From assembly GCA_026119855.1 (NCBI GenBank), contig JAOWBW010001596.1, positions 185,425 to 249,424 of the forward strand: a stretch of 64,000 nt of DNA. Reading direction: 5' to 3'. Below, in pieces: positions 33,451 through 42,834 of this stretch. Positions within the stretch are counted from its first letter, which is position 1. Each line of letters starts with the position of its first letter. The stretch is from Campanula takesimana (Eukaryota > Streptophyta > Magnoliopsida > Asterales > Campanulaceae). The translations under genes were made by a program, and so were the position numbers. Under the pieces are notes generated by a model, which saw only the letters and a list, made by a program, of their open reading frames with translations, was not told the DNA's origin and did no database searches.

Positions 33451-33525
33451 TGGCTTGGCATAGTGGTAGAGAGGAATACTTAAGATTTAGAGCTCTTGGA
33501 TTCAATTCTTAGTAGTGCCTTAATT
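33451..33525 (+). other. tRNA-like motif (A and B boxes)
   Basis: GTGGCTTGGCATAGTGGTAG resembles a pol III A box (TGGCNNAGTGG) and TTGGATTCAATTCTT a B box, about 35 bases apart. There is no paired acceptor stem. It is followed by T-rich DNA and a G-rich block, the same order as in the TIR element at 23971-27043. Confidence 0.5.
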
Positions 33526-33544
33526 TTATTTTTATAGTATTTGT

Positions 33545-33780
33545 CGGTGTCATAGATTGAGGTAGGAATTGCCAAAGGTGCCGGCGACGGTGACGACTGG
33601 TCAGAGGCGGACGGAGGTTTGTCGGCAGGGGAAGGTCTGTCAGTGGTGGTCAGAGACGGTGGCAGACGGTGGTTAGGGTCTGCCTAAGGTCCAGGGTCGG
33701 CGGTGGTCGGCAGTGGCGGTGGGGGAGCTGGAGGCGGCGACCGGAGGTGATGGTCAAAGATGGTCAAAGGTAAGAGGTTT
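33545..33780. other. G-rich block of unknown origin
   Basis: About 235 bp on the plus strand rich in GGCGGTGG/GACGGTGG words (for example GTCGGCGGTGGTCGGCAGTG). It is clearly GC-richer than its surroundings and may be captured exon sequence within a non-autonomous transposon. No protein is recognised in any frame. Confidence 0.4.
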
Positions 33781-34304
33781 AGGAGTTATTTTATATAAGT
33801 TGAAGGTATTTTTATAATTTAAAAATAATTAAAGATGTTTAGTATATTAAGTTTAAAAATAAAAATTGATTGGTTGGATTAAAAAATGTGTATTGTTATC
33901 AATAAATAAGTCTATGTTTTAAGGACTTATAGGTGAAAACCCCTAACAATTAAAGTAAGTTTTAACATGGTAAAGACTTGCAAAGACACTAGAATGAAAG
34001 AAATCTCAATTAAACTGAGGGTGTTACATATATATTCAAGAGTTGGTAAACATGTGCTACAAACTACTACAACAATTCATGCATGATATTCATACACATT
34101 CAAACATGAAACTGATCAAAGGACCTAAATTTTCCTTGAAACAAATACAGTGTTTTCTCTACTTATTCAGAACTTCATTCACCTTGGTGATGTGATCATC
34201 ATCGGCGGGCGTCTCAATAATCGCAAGTACCCGGAATTTCACGGTAGCGCGCCGTTTACCTTGTTGCATCAATAGCATTATTCAAGGTAAGAAGACCCTA
34301 TCTC

Positions 34305-34312
34305 TCTCTCAG

Positions 34313-34364
<52 letters not shown>

Positions 34365-34365
34365 T
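34305..34365. repeat. (CT)n microsatellite
   Basis: About 20 or more CT dinucleotides within a longer pyrimidine tract, in what would be the 3' flank of the DUF1685 gene. Confidence 0.9.
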
Positions 34366-34397
34366 ATTTCTCTCTTCCTCTCTTCCTCTCTCCCTCT

Positions 34398-34941
34398 TCA
34401 AGAGGACTGCATCACAGAACAAGCTACAGCTTGTGCCCAGTGCCTCAACTTTGTCTTCACCTGCTCAGGATCATCACCTGCATAAAATCACCCACCAAAA
34501 AGATCATCACTAGAAAATAATATGTACCATGTACCACTTCCGTTTCAAAATGAGTATTTAATTTTGTTTTTTATTAAAAAGAAATTAGATATTCAATTTT
34601 GGACAAATAGGGGTTATAATTGTACGAATTTGGTTGTTTTGTGTTACTCCCTCCGTATCAAAATGAATATTCAATTTGCTATTAATCAGAAGCAAATTTG
34701 AACGTTCGATAAAAGAAAATACGGAAGGAAGGAGTATATAGTTATAAGAATTTGGTGGTTATGTGCTATTTTTATCTAGAAAAGATAATCTCATTTTTTT
34801 AGTTGTCAATTCGATTAAACTTTTGACCAATAATTTATGTTAAATTAATTCTAAAAAAAGTTTAGAAGTTATTATTGATAAATACTTGTAAAGTTGAAAC
34901 ATTAGTATTTATTAATGACAAGTTTAGAATTTCATAAGTAT

Positions 34942-34972
<31 letters not shown>

Positions 34973-35670
34973 TTTATATATTTTAAAGTTCTATTCATCA
35001 TGGAAAAAGTGGGGCCCAACAAATCTAGGCTGCTTATTTAATAAAAGGGGATATTGTGTTCGTTCAAGTTAACTTGTCAGTTAAAAGAAAAAGAAAAATG
35101 TAAGACTGAGGAATCAATATAAAACCTGGGCTGCAAATCTTCATGAGTCCTCACTCCTAGGGCTCCCAAATGACATCGATCGTTCTACTACCGACTTTGT
35201 TGACGTCGAAGATGACGAGGTAACAAGCGAGCTCGAAGAGCCTCGACTACTCGGGCTCAGTATCGGACTTATCGAAAGCTGTCGATTCACCGCGAAATAA
35301 AGATCCAGCGCAGGCAACGTGCATAAACTTTGTCCCCTTGCTCTTCGTTAAACCCGAATCCAAGTTCAATGCAACCCTTTAGCTCGTTTAGGTCCTCGTC
35401 CTCCAAATCGTCCATGTTTATATCGTGATGATGAACTGCCGCCACCTTCCGCCGCTCTTGCTGGAGCATCTGACGGCGGCGCTTCTCCCATGCGATATCG
35501 CGTGGGGTCTCGCACATTGATAATTGTTTTGACAATACTTTTTTCGGGTTCCTCCAAAATGGCGGCGCGTGCTCTAGACGTTGAAGCTCCTCGTTTTCTG
35601 ATTCGCATGGAGAAGTCGATGATGATGACGATGACATCATCGTCTCAATCATCTTCGACTCTCCTTCCAT
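34398..35670 (-). pseudogene. DUF1685 family gene, two exons, two apparent frameshifts
   Basis: Exon 1 (35670-35126) starts MEGESKMIETMMSSSSS and includes NPKKVLSKQLSMCETPRDIA, EKRRRQMLQQERRK and the signature DLNELKGCIELGFGFNEEQG. Exon 2 (34477-34398) encodes DDPEQVKTKLRHWAQAVACS and ends MQSS, the usual C-terminus; splice sites CCAG/GTTTTA and ATGCAG/GTGATG are good. DUF1685 proteins are plant-specific, serine-rich and of unknown function. Two single-base losses are inferred: one before the conserved PALDLYFAVNRQ (about 35321), one at TCATGA near 35141-35143 just before KICSPGDD. As read, the product would end early at about 35282. Either the gene is decaying or the assembly has two indels. 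Confidence 0.82.
34647..34734. mobile_element. Short TA-type MITE
   Basis: 88 bp in the DUF1685 intron: CTCCCTCCGTATCAAAATGA … AATACGGAAGGAAGGAG with TA at both sides (34645-34646, 34735-34736). Confidence 0.7.
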
Positions 35671-36615
35671 TATATATTCGAGTGCACGAAAAAACCAAAA
35701 AAAAAAACAGTTAGGATCCTTCAAAAAATGAAGCTTTCTGACTTTCTTAAAGCGTAAGTCAAAACCTTTTTCTTGGATGAGGGTTGACTTTTCGAAGAAA
35801 GAGTGGTGGCTCTTGGTGGTGGTGAATGGCGGCCGTGGAACAGAAGCAAGGCGGCCGCCAAGGGGGGTTGGTGGAGATGGAATGGGGTCAGAGGCGCGCG
35901 AATACGTGCGTAAAAGGGTATGTGATTATTCTGTCCCAAAGGGGAATTAATGGGAGATTTTTTTTGGTTTAATGCTTAGAAGAGGCTGCCTGCACCACCA
36001 GCTATGGAGTCGGAGGATTTAAGGCAACCCTTTAATTTAGGACACTTTTTTCCTATATATCCTTTGCCCTTCATTTCTAACTGCCTGAATAAACCTTAAA
36101 CAGTGAAATTTACGTTTGCAGTATATTTTCTATTTATGGAAAGGTTTAAAATGTAAATACCCGCAACGGGATGCCAAACGTTTGAGATTGAATTGATTGA
36201 GTGGAAACTCTGGTTAAGTAAGAGGTCTCGGATATGAACATTGAACGCGTGTTTTAAGAAATATACATCGGGAGAGGTAGGGGATGGGAAGAACCCGAAA
36301 AAAAAATAATTAAGAAGTTTGAACCAAAGTTAACTTCAACTGATGTGAGAAGTGAGAACCCTGTTGTCCGACTTGTCCGACTGCATTGCAGACGAGCAGG
36401 ATGGAAGCATGAGATAGAATGAGCTAGCATCGGACGGATGAGATGTGTTAAAAATGCAAAATATCTAAAAATAGCCCCCAAATAACCTGATATAGACCAT
36501 TGAGATTGGAATGGACAGGTAAAAAGAGTAATGAGATGTGTTAAAAATGCATTGCAACAAGATTTTTCTACAATAAGTATATTAACCTGGGCAATAGCTC
36601 AGCAAAAATATAAAT
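35671..36615. other. Upstream region of the DUF1685 gene
   Basis: It probably holds the leader and promoter of the minus-strand gene, but no TATA box is certain. A 19-bp direct repeat GAGATGTGTTAAAAATGCA occurs at 36439 and 36532, a 93-bp offset, which looks like a local duplication. Confidence 0.35.
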
Positions 36616-36659
36616 GTACAAGTCTCATTGTATCTAATGAACTAAGTATTTACGATTGT

Positions 36660-36777
36660 CAGGGGGAAAAGTGGGACAATTTAAAAAATAAAGTACCAAA
36701 CAGACACAACTTTTCAAACTGGGGTGCAACGTGAGATTTGGTGGATACTTTGGGGAGTGTCAACATATTAATTTGGC
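36660..36777. mobile_element. Mutator-type terminus remnant
   Basis: GGGAAAAGTGGGACAATTTA … GGGTGCAACGTGAGATTTGG … ATTAATTTGGCCC is a diverged version of the GGCCAAAATAC-type terminus seen at 52425-53828 and 32206. No partner end is seen. Confidence 0.45.
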
Positions 36778-36913
36778 CCAAACCTAGTGAAACTCCGCTA
36801 ACTGGTTTAGCTCCTAGATCTCTTAGAAGTTTTGTTTCTGCATGAAAATCAACACCTTGAGTAGGCTTAAAACTACAAGAACAGAAAAAAAAAAAAAAAA
36901 GGAACCATAGTTA

Positions 36914-37050
36914 GATTATCAGATAGAATACAAACCACAAGGTATACGAGAAGCTATCAAGCACAGGCAAGCAAAGCATTATCAAATAGAATACAAACCA
37001 CAAGGTATACGAGAAGCTATCATGTATCAAGCACAGGCAAGCAAAGCACA
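36914..37050. repeat. Tandem duplication of about 63 bp
   Basis: Two copies of a unit containing AATACAAACCACAAGGTATA, followed by CGAGAAGCTATCA and CAAGCACAGGCAAGCAAAGC. The second has a 7-bp insert (TGTATCA). Confidence 0.8.
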
Positions 37051-37255
37051 TTACCCTCAAGCAACGGGAGGATACAGTTAATTTTGAGATGCACTAATTT
37101 AAGATTTTTGGATCGAAATCTACAAAACATATCCTTAGATGAATCAATGTTTAAGGCCACATCAGATATCTTACGCCATGGTGTTAACCAATCCCATAAA
37201 TGCAGTGACACCATTTTTTTGATGAAAAAACACCCAAACAATCTCTTTCTTGGTA

Positions 37256-37493
37256 CTACCTCTGTCCCGGAAAGATAGTACCATTTCGTTTTTTAGGTCA
37301 ACACAAGTGAAGTTTGACTAAACATTGATGCCAATTAACCCAATGAAATTGTAAAAAATGTTATTGATCGATTACCATCAATAACAATTAATAGAATTCC
37401 ACTAGGATGATTTAATTGACATTTTGGTTTGGTCAAATTTCACCTGTGTTGACCTAAAAAGCAAATGTGACTATCTTTCCAAGACAGAGGGAG
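37256..37493. mobile_element. TA-type MITE
   Basis: 238 bp: CTACCTCTGTCCCGGAAAGA … CTTTCCAAGACAGAGGGAG with TA duplications. The arms share TTAGGTCAACACAAGTGAAG and complement. Confidence 0.8.
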
Positions 37494-38280
37494 TAGTATA
37501 ATGGATATTTTAGGAGAGAAAAAAGGAAAAAGTATGCACAAATCATTTTTGTGTTCGGTAAAATGATAGGGGAGTCATAATCATAGCCCTCAACTCAAGG
37601 GAACAACATATACAGGCACTAAAATCATACCAAGAATATATTATGACCTTTATCGTGATTGCCAAGTGGAAACGGCTACCAGTATCAGCATAATAAACAA
37701 TCAGTAGTTCACCAAGCTATCAACCTCTTTGATACTTTCAATCTTGTCATTAATGATACGCCATTTATGAGTGAAAGGACAAATTGCAGGCTCAGCCTGC
37801 AACATGCATTTCATTTACCCTTTAAATCCAGTCCTTTTGGAGAATTAAAATGCGTGTTTTTGGCAAGAATTTGAGAAGCACTCACATTGGTAGTTGAATC
37901 AGTAAGCCCCTTCTCATGTTGTGTAGTACTTAATGATCTCAGGGCCTCCGTCTCAGATGATGCATCTGATGATACTTTCATTTTCACCCCTTTCCCTAAG
38001 CGGGGTCTGTAAGCTGAATCAGTGTGAACTGTTTCCATCACTGAACCAAAGAAATTTGTCACAGGTACCTAATCAGGAGAAAGACACAGCTTAGATAAAA
38101 TTAACCCCACTTGCTTACTTCTTTTCTCCCTTCAGGGTGAGCTTTGTTCAAAAGCAGAAAATCAAGGAAACTTAGAATGCAGATTAAAATGTACTCCCTC
38201 CGTCCCATAACAACTTGAACCATTTTGCTCCGGCACGGGCATTAAGGAGATAGTAAATATATGCAAAAGTACTGTGAGTG

Positions 38281-38403
38281 GGAAAGTGATCGAGGCCGAG
38301 GCCGAAGAGGTTCCCCAGTCGGCCGAAGGCCCGCTCGTCTCCTTTTTTTTTTTTTTTTTTTTTGAGCCGGAGGCTCATCGGGCCGAAGGCCCGACCGTCT
38401 CCT

Positions 38404-38434
<31 letters not shown>

Positions 38435-38548
38435 CGAGCCGGAGGCTCGTCGGGCCGAAGGCCCGACCGTCTCCTTCTTTTTTTTTTCGAGCCAGAGGCT
38501 CGTCGGGCCGAAGGCCCGACCGTCTCCTTTTTTTTTTTTTTTTTTTTT
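38281..38548. repeat. Tandem hairpin-pair units separated by poly(T)
   Basis: Four units of about 40 bp, the first degenerate. Each has two perfect hairpins: GAGCCGGAGGCTC (5-bp stem, GGA loop) and TCGGGCCGAAGGCCCGA (7-bp stem, GAA loop), then CCGTCTCC. Units are separated by T runs of roughly 22, 31, 9 and 22 bases. The GC content contrasts strongly with the flanks. Confidence 0.85.
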
Positions 38549-38555
38549 AAACAAA

Positions 38556-38680
38556 AACACAAAACACTCAACACAAACACACGCAACGCTCAACACAAAA
38601 AACAAAACACAAAACAATCAAACACAAAACACTCAACACAAAACACGCAACACTCAACCCTAAACCCTAAACCCTAAGTA
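38556..38680. repeat. CA-rich stretch ending in telomere-type repeats
   Basis: AACACAAAACACTCAACAC-like words lead into AACCCTAAACCCTAAACCCT (38656-38677), three units of the plant telomere heptamer CCCTAAA. It lies inside the insertion in the MITE. Confidence 0.7.
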
Positions 38681-39248
38681 ATTTGGGATTTTCTGATCTT
38701 AGATTATTAATCGTTGATCAGTCCTTGTAACTTGTAAGTTTCAGGATTTTAAGTTAGGGTTTTTTTTATTGGGTAATTTTGATTTTTGATTTAGGGTTTC
38801 AAATTTCTAAGTAATTTGGGATTTTTGATTTAGGGCTCTCATATTGTTGAGTAAATTAGAATTTTCTGATTTATGATATTTATTTTGATTATTTGGTATT
38901 ATTGAATTATTTGTAGGATTGGTGGTGTTTTCTTATTTGTTGATTATGAAGCGATTTTTGAAAAGAAAACCATCGACCGAAGCTGGGACTAGTACTGGGG
39001 TAAGTAATTCTATCCCCGTGAAAGCTGCTGTTACTGCTAGTAAAGTATTTGTTGATCAATCCTTGTTGATTATTTGAGACGACCTGATCGGACCCAGAAA
39101 AAAAAAAATCGGGGGATGCACACCCTCACCTCAAATCCTAGATACGCCACTGGTAATTTGTGAACCCCCTTAATTTTAGGTCTGGGTCCGCCCCTGAATG
39201 AGACGCTCAAAAAGGAAATTGGTGCAATTTGTTATGGGACGAAGGGAG

Positions 39249-41040
39249 TAATCATTTATGCATGAGCAACCAAATTATATTCAAGTAGATGATTCTTGTC
39301 AATGTACTTGACATATTTTTTTGGAATTGTCCATGAGCTTAGATTTTGTTCATGTATGCTACTAATCAAGGGTCATTCCTTCCAATGGTGTCAAAAAGAA
39401 CTGGGCCAAAAAATTGCATGGCCATTGAAGTACCACAAAATGAAATCAAACAAAAAATTAAAAGCCGGGATGCTCTGGAATTAGCACATTAGAGCTGAAC
39501 ACTTCTTCCTCATTGGTATCCACCCTCTACTGACGGGAAAAACTGATGCTACCATCCAAGTAACCAAAAATCTGAAATTTGGTCCTCCTAGGAGGGATTT
39601 TTGCTCAATTCTACAGCCAACCCACCCCCCTCTCTTAATAATTAATCACTCATAATGGAAATAGTTAAAATGAGTAATCTGATATCATTGGTGAATAATT
39701 TGAGGAAAGAAGGTTTCTCCAAGTCCCACCAACCCAACCCCTTGGACCACGCTTCTTGAAATTGTTGATGCATTGAAGGTTCGATCAACCAACTCAGTTG
39801 GGCAAGGACAAGACATTGAAAGTTACACATCTTTAAAGTTTTCAACTGACAAACTTAGACATCCCTCATCTTTAGCAGATAAAGATTGCACCTTGTCATA
39901 ATAGTCTATCAATTCAAAAGCCACTCACCGACAAATCCAAACATGTTTTCCCCCATTTACCCTAAATACTAGTATGATTAACTCGACAAATTTCCAAACT
40001 TAACTCAGCCAAACAAACCAACATGCATGGAAATCGCATACTTTGCACCCTTCATGACTCATGAACAGAGATTATTCCAATATGATTTCAGAAAAAGAGA
40101 AAAAAAAAAAAAAAGTACGAGTGCAGGGACTAGTGAATTAGCCCTAATGAAAATGACGAGGATAGTCCATACCTCCTCTAGCTTTTGTTGGTATAAATCT
40201 GTCCGATAATATGCCGTTGACATCAGTAAGTTTGGATTATAAGAGCTGAAAAGACTGCAAAATAACAGGAAAGAATGTACAACATGCATATCAGTTGGCC
40301 ACTTGCCTTGCTTTTATTCACTTACTCGCAAATAATTAAATAAAAATACACCATGAGGAAAAGGGTCAACAAAGCAGGACTACTGGTGAGCAAATATATT
40401 ATTAAACTAGTCTTCGACTCATGATCACTAGCAAAGCAAAAAAAAAAAAACACTTATCAACCATCCATTTTTTTGGTATAACACTTAACTATCATGGGGT
40501 ACCTGATAGTCAAAATTTCAAATTCAACAATATACACGAGCAGAATCTCTGAGCCTTGAATGCCACTTCAACTTTTGGGCTTCAGCAATTCAGAACACTT
40601 GACATTCGTTGTTTGTTCATCAATCAACAGTAAATGGGTTGGGGACAAATAAATATTGTGGAGATTTTAGTGAGTAACATTTTTGAAAGCTTTGCATTCC
40701 TTTTATCAGTCATCCTAAGTTCATCAGTAAATGCTTCAACCATAGGCTAACATTGGTTCTTAAATTATGGCAAAAACAAAAATTGTATTCCAAATCAACT
40801 TTATATGTCGACCTGATTGTTAAACCACAGGGAAGGATTCAACAGTAGATATAGTACATTGTGTACCGGGCATGAGGTCGCATGACTCTCAAGTCAGTTA
40901 ATTTCTTTCTTACTTGCCTATACTGAATTGTTTTGCTCTTAGGATGTAGTGAGGTACCGTCACTTATACAGACAGTACCATTTTGATAGAGGCCATGTTA
41001 TAGCCGAGAGAAAGGAAAATGCGATGCAAGCTAAGATATA
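39249..41040. other. GPI8 introns (inverted half)
   Basis: Apart from the exon at 40173-40254 this is intron-like AT-rich DNA. I searched 40255-42365 on the minus strand for the missing GPI8 exon and found nothing similar. Confidence 0.5.
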
Positions 41041-41275
41041 CTCCCTCCGTCCCATAATAAACTACACCAAATTGGAAAACATGGGAATTAAGGAAATGAT
41101 TATAATATCGATAGTGGAGTGGAGTAGGGGTTAAGAATATGAAAAGTGGGGTAGGAATTCTGAGTGGGGTAGGAACTGTGAGTGAGATAGTTGTTGTGAG
41201 TATGACAAGTAGACCCCACTGAGTAGAATAGTATATTAAGTTGGACATTTTAGGAAGTGTAGCTTATTATGGGAC
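41041..41275. mobile_element. TA-type MITE, right end degenerate
   Basis: The left end CTCCCTCCGTCCCATAATAA follows TA; the right end GTAGCTTATTATGGGAC lacks the outer GGAGGGAG. Internal GTGGGGTAGGAA words are repeated. Confidence 0.65.
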
Positions 41276-41576
41276 AACCAAAAAACAAAAGCGTACTCCT
41301 ATTGACATGACAGTTTTCCAGAAAAGCAGGTATAGGAAATTGACGAACAACTCCTAGCATGAAAGAACAAACAAGGAAATACTACAATCTTAAATGTACG
41401 CAACTTCTTCACCATCAAAATTGAATGGGGACAGTATATTCGGCGCTTATTGTAAATCAATTAGTTAAGGGGCACCAGTTTGGGGGGTTGGGGAGAGAAA
41501 TAAAACTTCAAGTCTTTTCAAATGTCAACACATCTTGTGGAGTTCAACGTAATATTTAGGCACACTAAGCTCTAAA

Positions 41577-41600
41577 CCCCCCCCCCCCCCCCCCCCCCCC
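41577..41600. repeat. Poly(C) run
   Basis: Twenty-four consecutive C residues. It could form quadruplex or i-motif structures, or mark a low-confidence sequence position. Confidence 0.9.
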
Positions 41601-42111
41601 AAACAGAAAACGGAACGGAAGAGTATAACTTTATTTGAAGGGAAATTATAAACGTTCTGTTTCCTATTTTTAGCCTTAAAAATTCAAAGCAAAGCACATC
41701 AATTGACCATTGACTTCTAAACAGAACCAAAGAGAGGAATTTAAAGGAGTGAGTGTAAGGACATTTGATAAAAGAAGAAGTAGTTTAAGGATATTAACTG
41801 CAACAATTGATGGACACTTAGAGATAAAAGAAGATTTGAGTAACCTACGTGCATTTTTTCTTTATTAAATGAAATGGCTGATCAAAGAATATTTTAAAAC
41901 TTATGAGCCAGGAGTTTCAGTCCAAGATGGTCTGCACTCAATTAATAATAATAATAAGGTTTCAGCGTTCCTTGTTCACATCCTAAACATTCTAGCATGC
42001 TTGAGTTGCAGCCTAAGCACCATGAACTCTTCATTCAAAAGTAAAAGGACTTTTGACCAAAAATGGATTATGATGCAAAACAATATGGGGAAGAAGATAT
42101 GAAATGTAAGG

Positions 42112-42358
42112 CAGGACCCCGAATAAATGTCCTACTTTCCATTTTTGTTTGTCCCAAAATAAATGTCGCCTTACTAAAACTAGGGTATGAACTTTGGTGA
42201 TCATCCTATACTACCCATTCTAATAGGCACAAGCATTGCAATGCCATAGGAGGTGTCACTCTACCCATATGAAAAGATTGGGGCAAACAAGGAAACACAA
42301 CTAAACGCTTAAAAACATTGACTTGTCAACTATGACATTTATTCCGGAACAGAGGGAG
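42112..42358. mobile_element. TA-type MITE at the right breakpoint
   Basis: The right end ATTCCGGAACAGAGGGAG is followed by TA; inner arms include GACATTTATT and complement. It is related to the element at 48137-48355 (CATTGACTTGTCAA word). Seven bases to its right the hAT terminus filler begins. Confidence 0.65.
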
Positions 42359-42365
42359 TAATAAG

Positions 42366-42478
42366 CAGGGTCACAGAATTCGCCCAGAACGGGGTCGAAT
42401 TCCGAATTCATTCGATCGAATCGAATCGGAATTCGATTCCGAATCAAAACGCCCAAATTCGCGACTGAGTTCGCCGGA
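42366..42478 (-). repeat. hAT terminus filler at the right breakpoint
   Basis: 113 bases appear identical to the reverse complement of 46236-46348, the right end of a nearby hAT element. It starts exactly at the transposon terminus (CAGGGTCACAGAATTCGCCC) and joins the Athila-like LTR at a GGA shared by both. No matching 8-bp duplication of the left flank (GTAATAAG) was seen. Confidence 0.85.
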
Positions 42479-42834
42479 ACGAAGGAGGGGGCGCGCGAAC
42501 CCTGATGAGGGAGGCGTGCGCACCCTAGCTTCTTTCATAATTGCAATTCCTTCTGATTGAAGGAGGCGCACGCACCCAATAAAAGGGAGCGCGCGCACCC
42601 TTCTCTTTTCTGAGGAGATCTTCTTCTTTTCTTAATTCCTGAAAGGTCCTTGGCCCTTGGTTTTTCTGAAATTCTCCAGAAGTCCTTACTGACTCCTTAA
42701 GTTTCTCCTATTTTTCAGCAACTCTTGCCTGTACTCAAAGACACTCAAACAACCATTAAAACACCACAAATACCCAAGGATTAGCTTAAAAATAAGGATG
42801 AATTCAATAATGATGTGTCGAAACACACTTATCA
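42476..42834 (-). repeat. Inverted partial Athila-like LTR (right arm)
   Basis: Reverse complement of the first 359 bases of the 1523-bp LTR, same orientation as the left arm and nearly identical to 13929-14286. Confidence 0.85.

Larger units (their letters stand above)
38194..39248. mobile_element. TA-type MITE with a nested insertion
   Basis: The left end CTCCCTCCGTCCCATAACAA (38194) and right end GTTATGGGACGAAGGGAG (39231-39248) are complementary and flanked by TA. About 900 bp of unrelated DNA lies between. The insert ends near 39196 with CTGGGTCCGCCCCTG, and a second hAT-like terminus (GATACGCCACTG) lies at about 39142-39153. It includes MKRFLKRKPSTEAGTSTG (38946-38999), a start typical of TTF-finger hAT proteins, followed by a possible donor. 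I take the insert as hAT-derived. Confidence 0.6.
37650..40254 (-). pseudogene. GPI8: GPI8/PIG-K, inverted 3'-side half (three exons)
   Basis: Three minus-strand exons continue GPI8. 40254-40173 has SYNPNLLMSTAYYRTDLYQQ (acceptor TTTTGCAG, donor GTATGG). 38068-37886 has TNFFGSVMETVHTDSAYRPR and a serine/threonine-rich linker (61 codons, acceptor AG/GTACCT, donor GTGAGT). 37796-37650 has INDKIESIKEVDSLVNY, then TGA at 37703-37701, then LFIMLILVAVSTWQSR and TAA. That final hydrophobic stretch is the C-terminal membrane anchor expected of GPI8, so the TGA would delete it. The exon between HHLDSD (ending 13079) and this half, about 30 residues around the VSVVDRFTYYTLAFFERLN segment known from homologs, was not found on either strand. 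The 2.1-kb intron holds a MITE with a nested insertion. Confidence 0.85.

Noticed and set aside
34180..34290. Minus-strand frame reading VKFRVLAIIETPADDDHITK
   Set aside because: It looks protein-like but lies after the DUF1685 stop in the expected 3' UTR, has no splice support, and I cannot match it to a family.
38242..38663. Poly-Lys/poly-Phe frames
   Set aside because: Produced by the T/A runs between hairpin units; no coding meaning.
41577..41600. Poly(C) run, and poly(G) at 48850-48867, as quadruplex regulatory sites
   Set aside because: Single homopolymers, often length-uncertain in assemblies; no other support.
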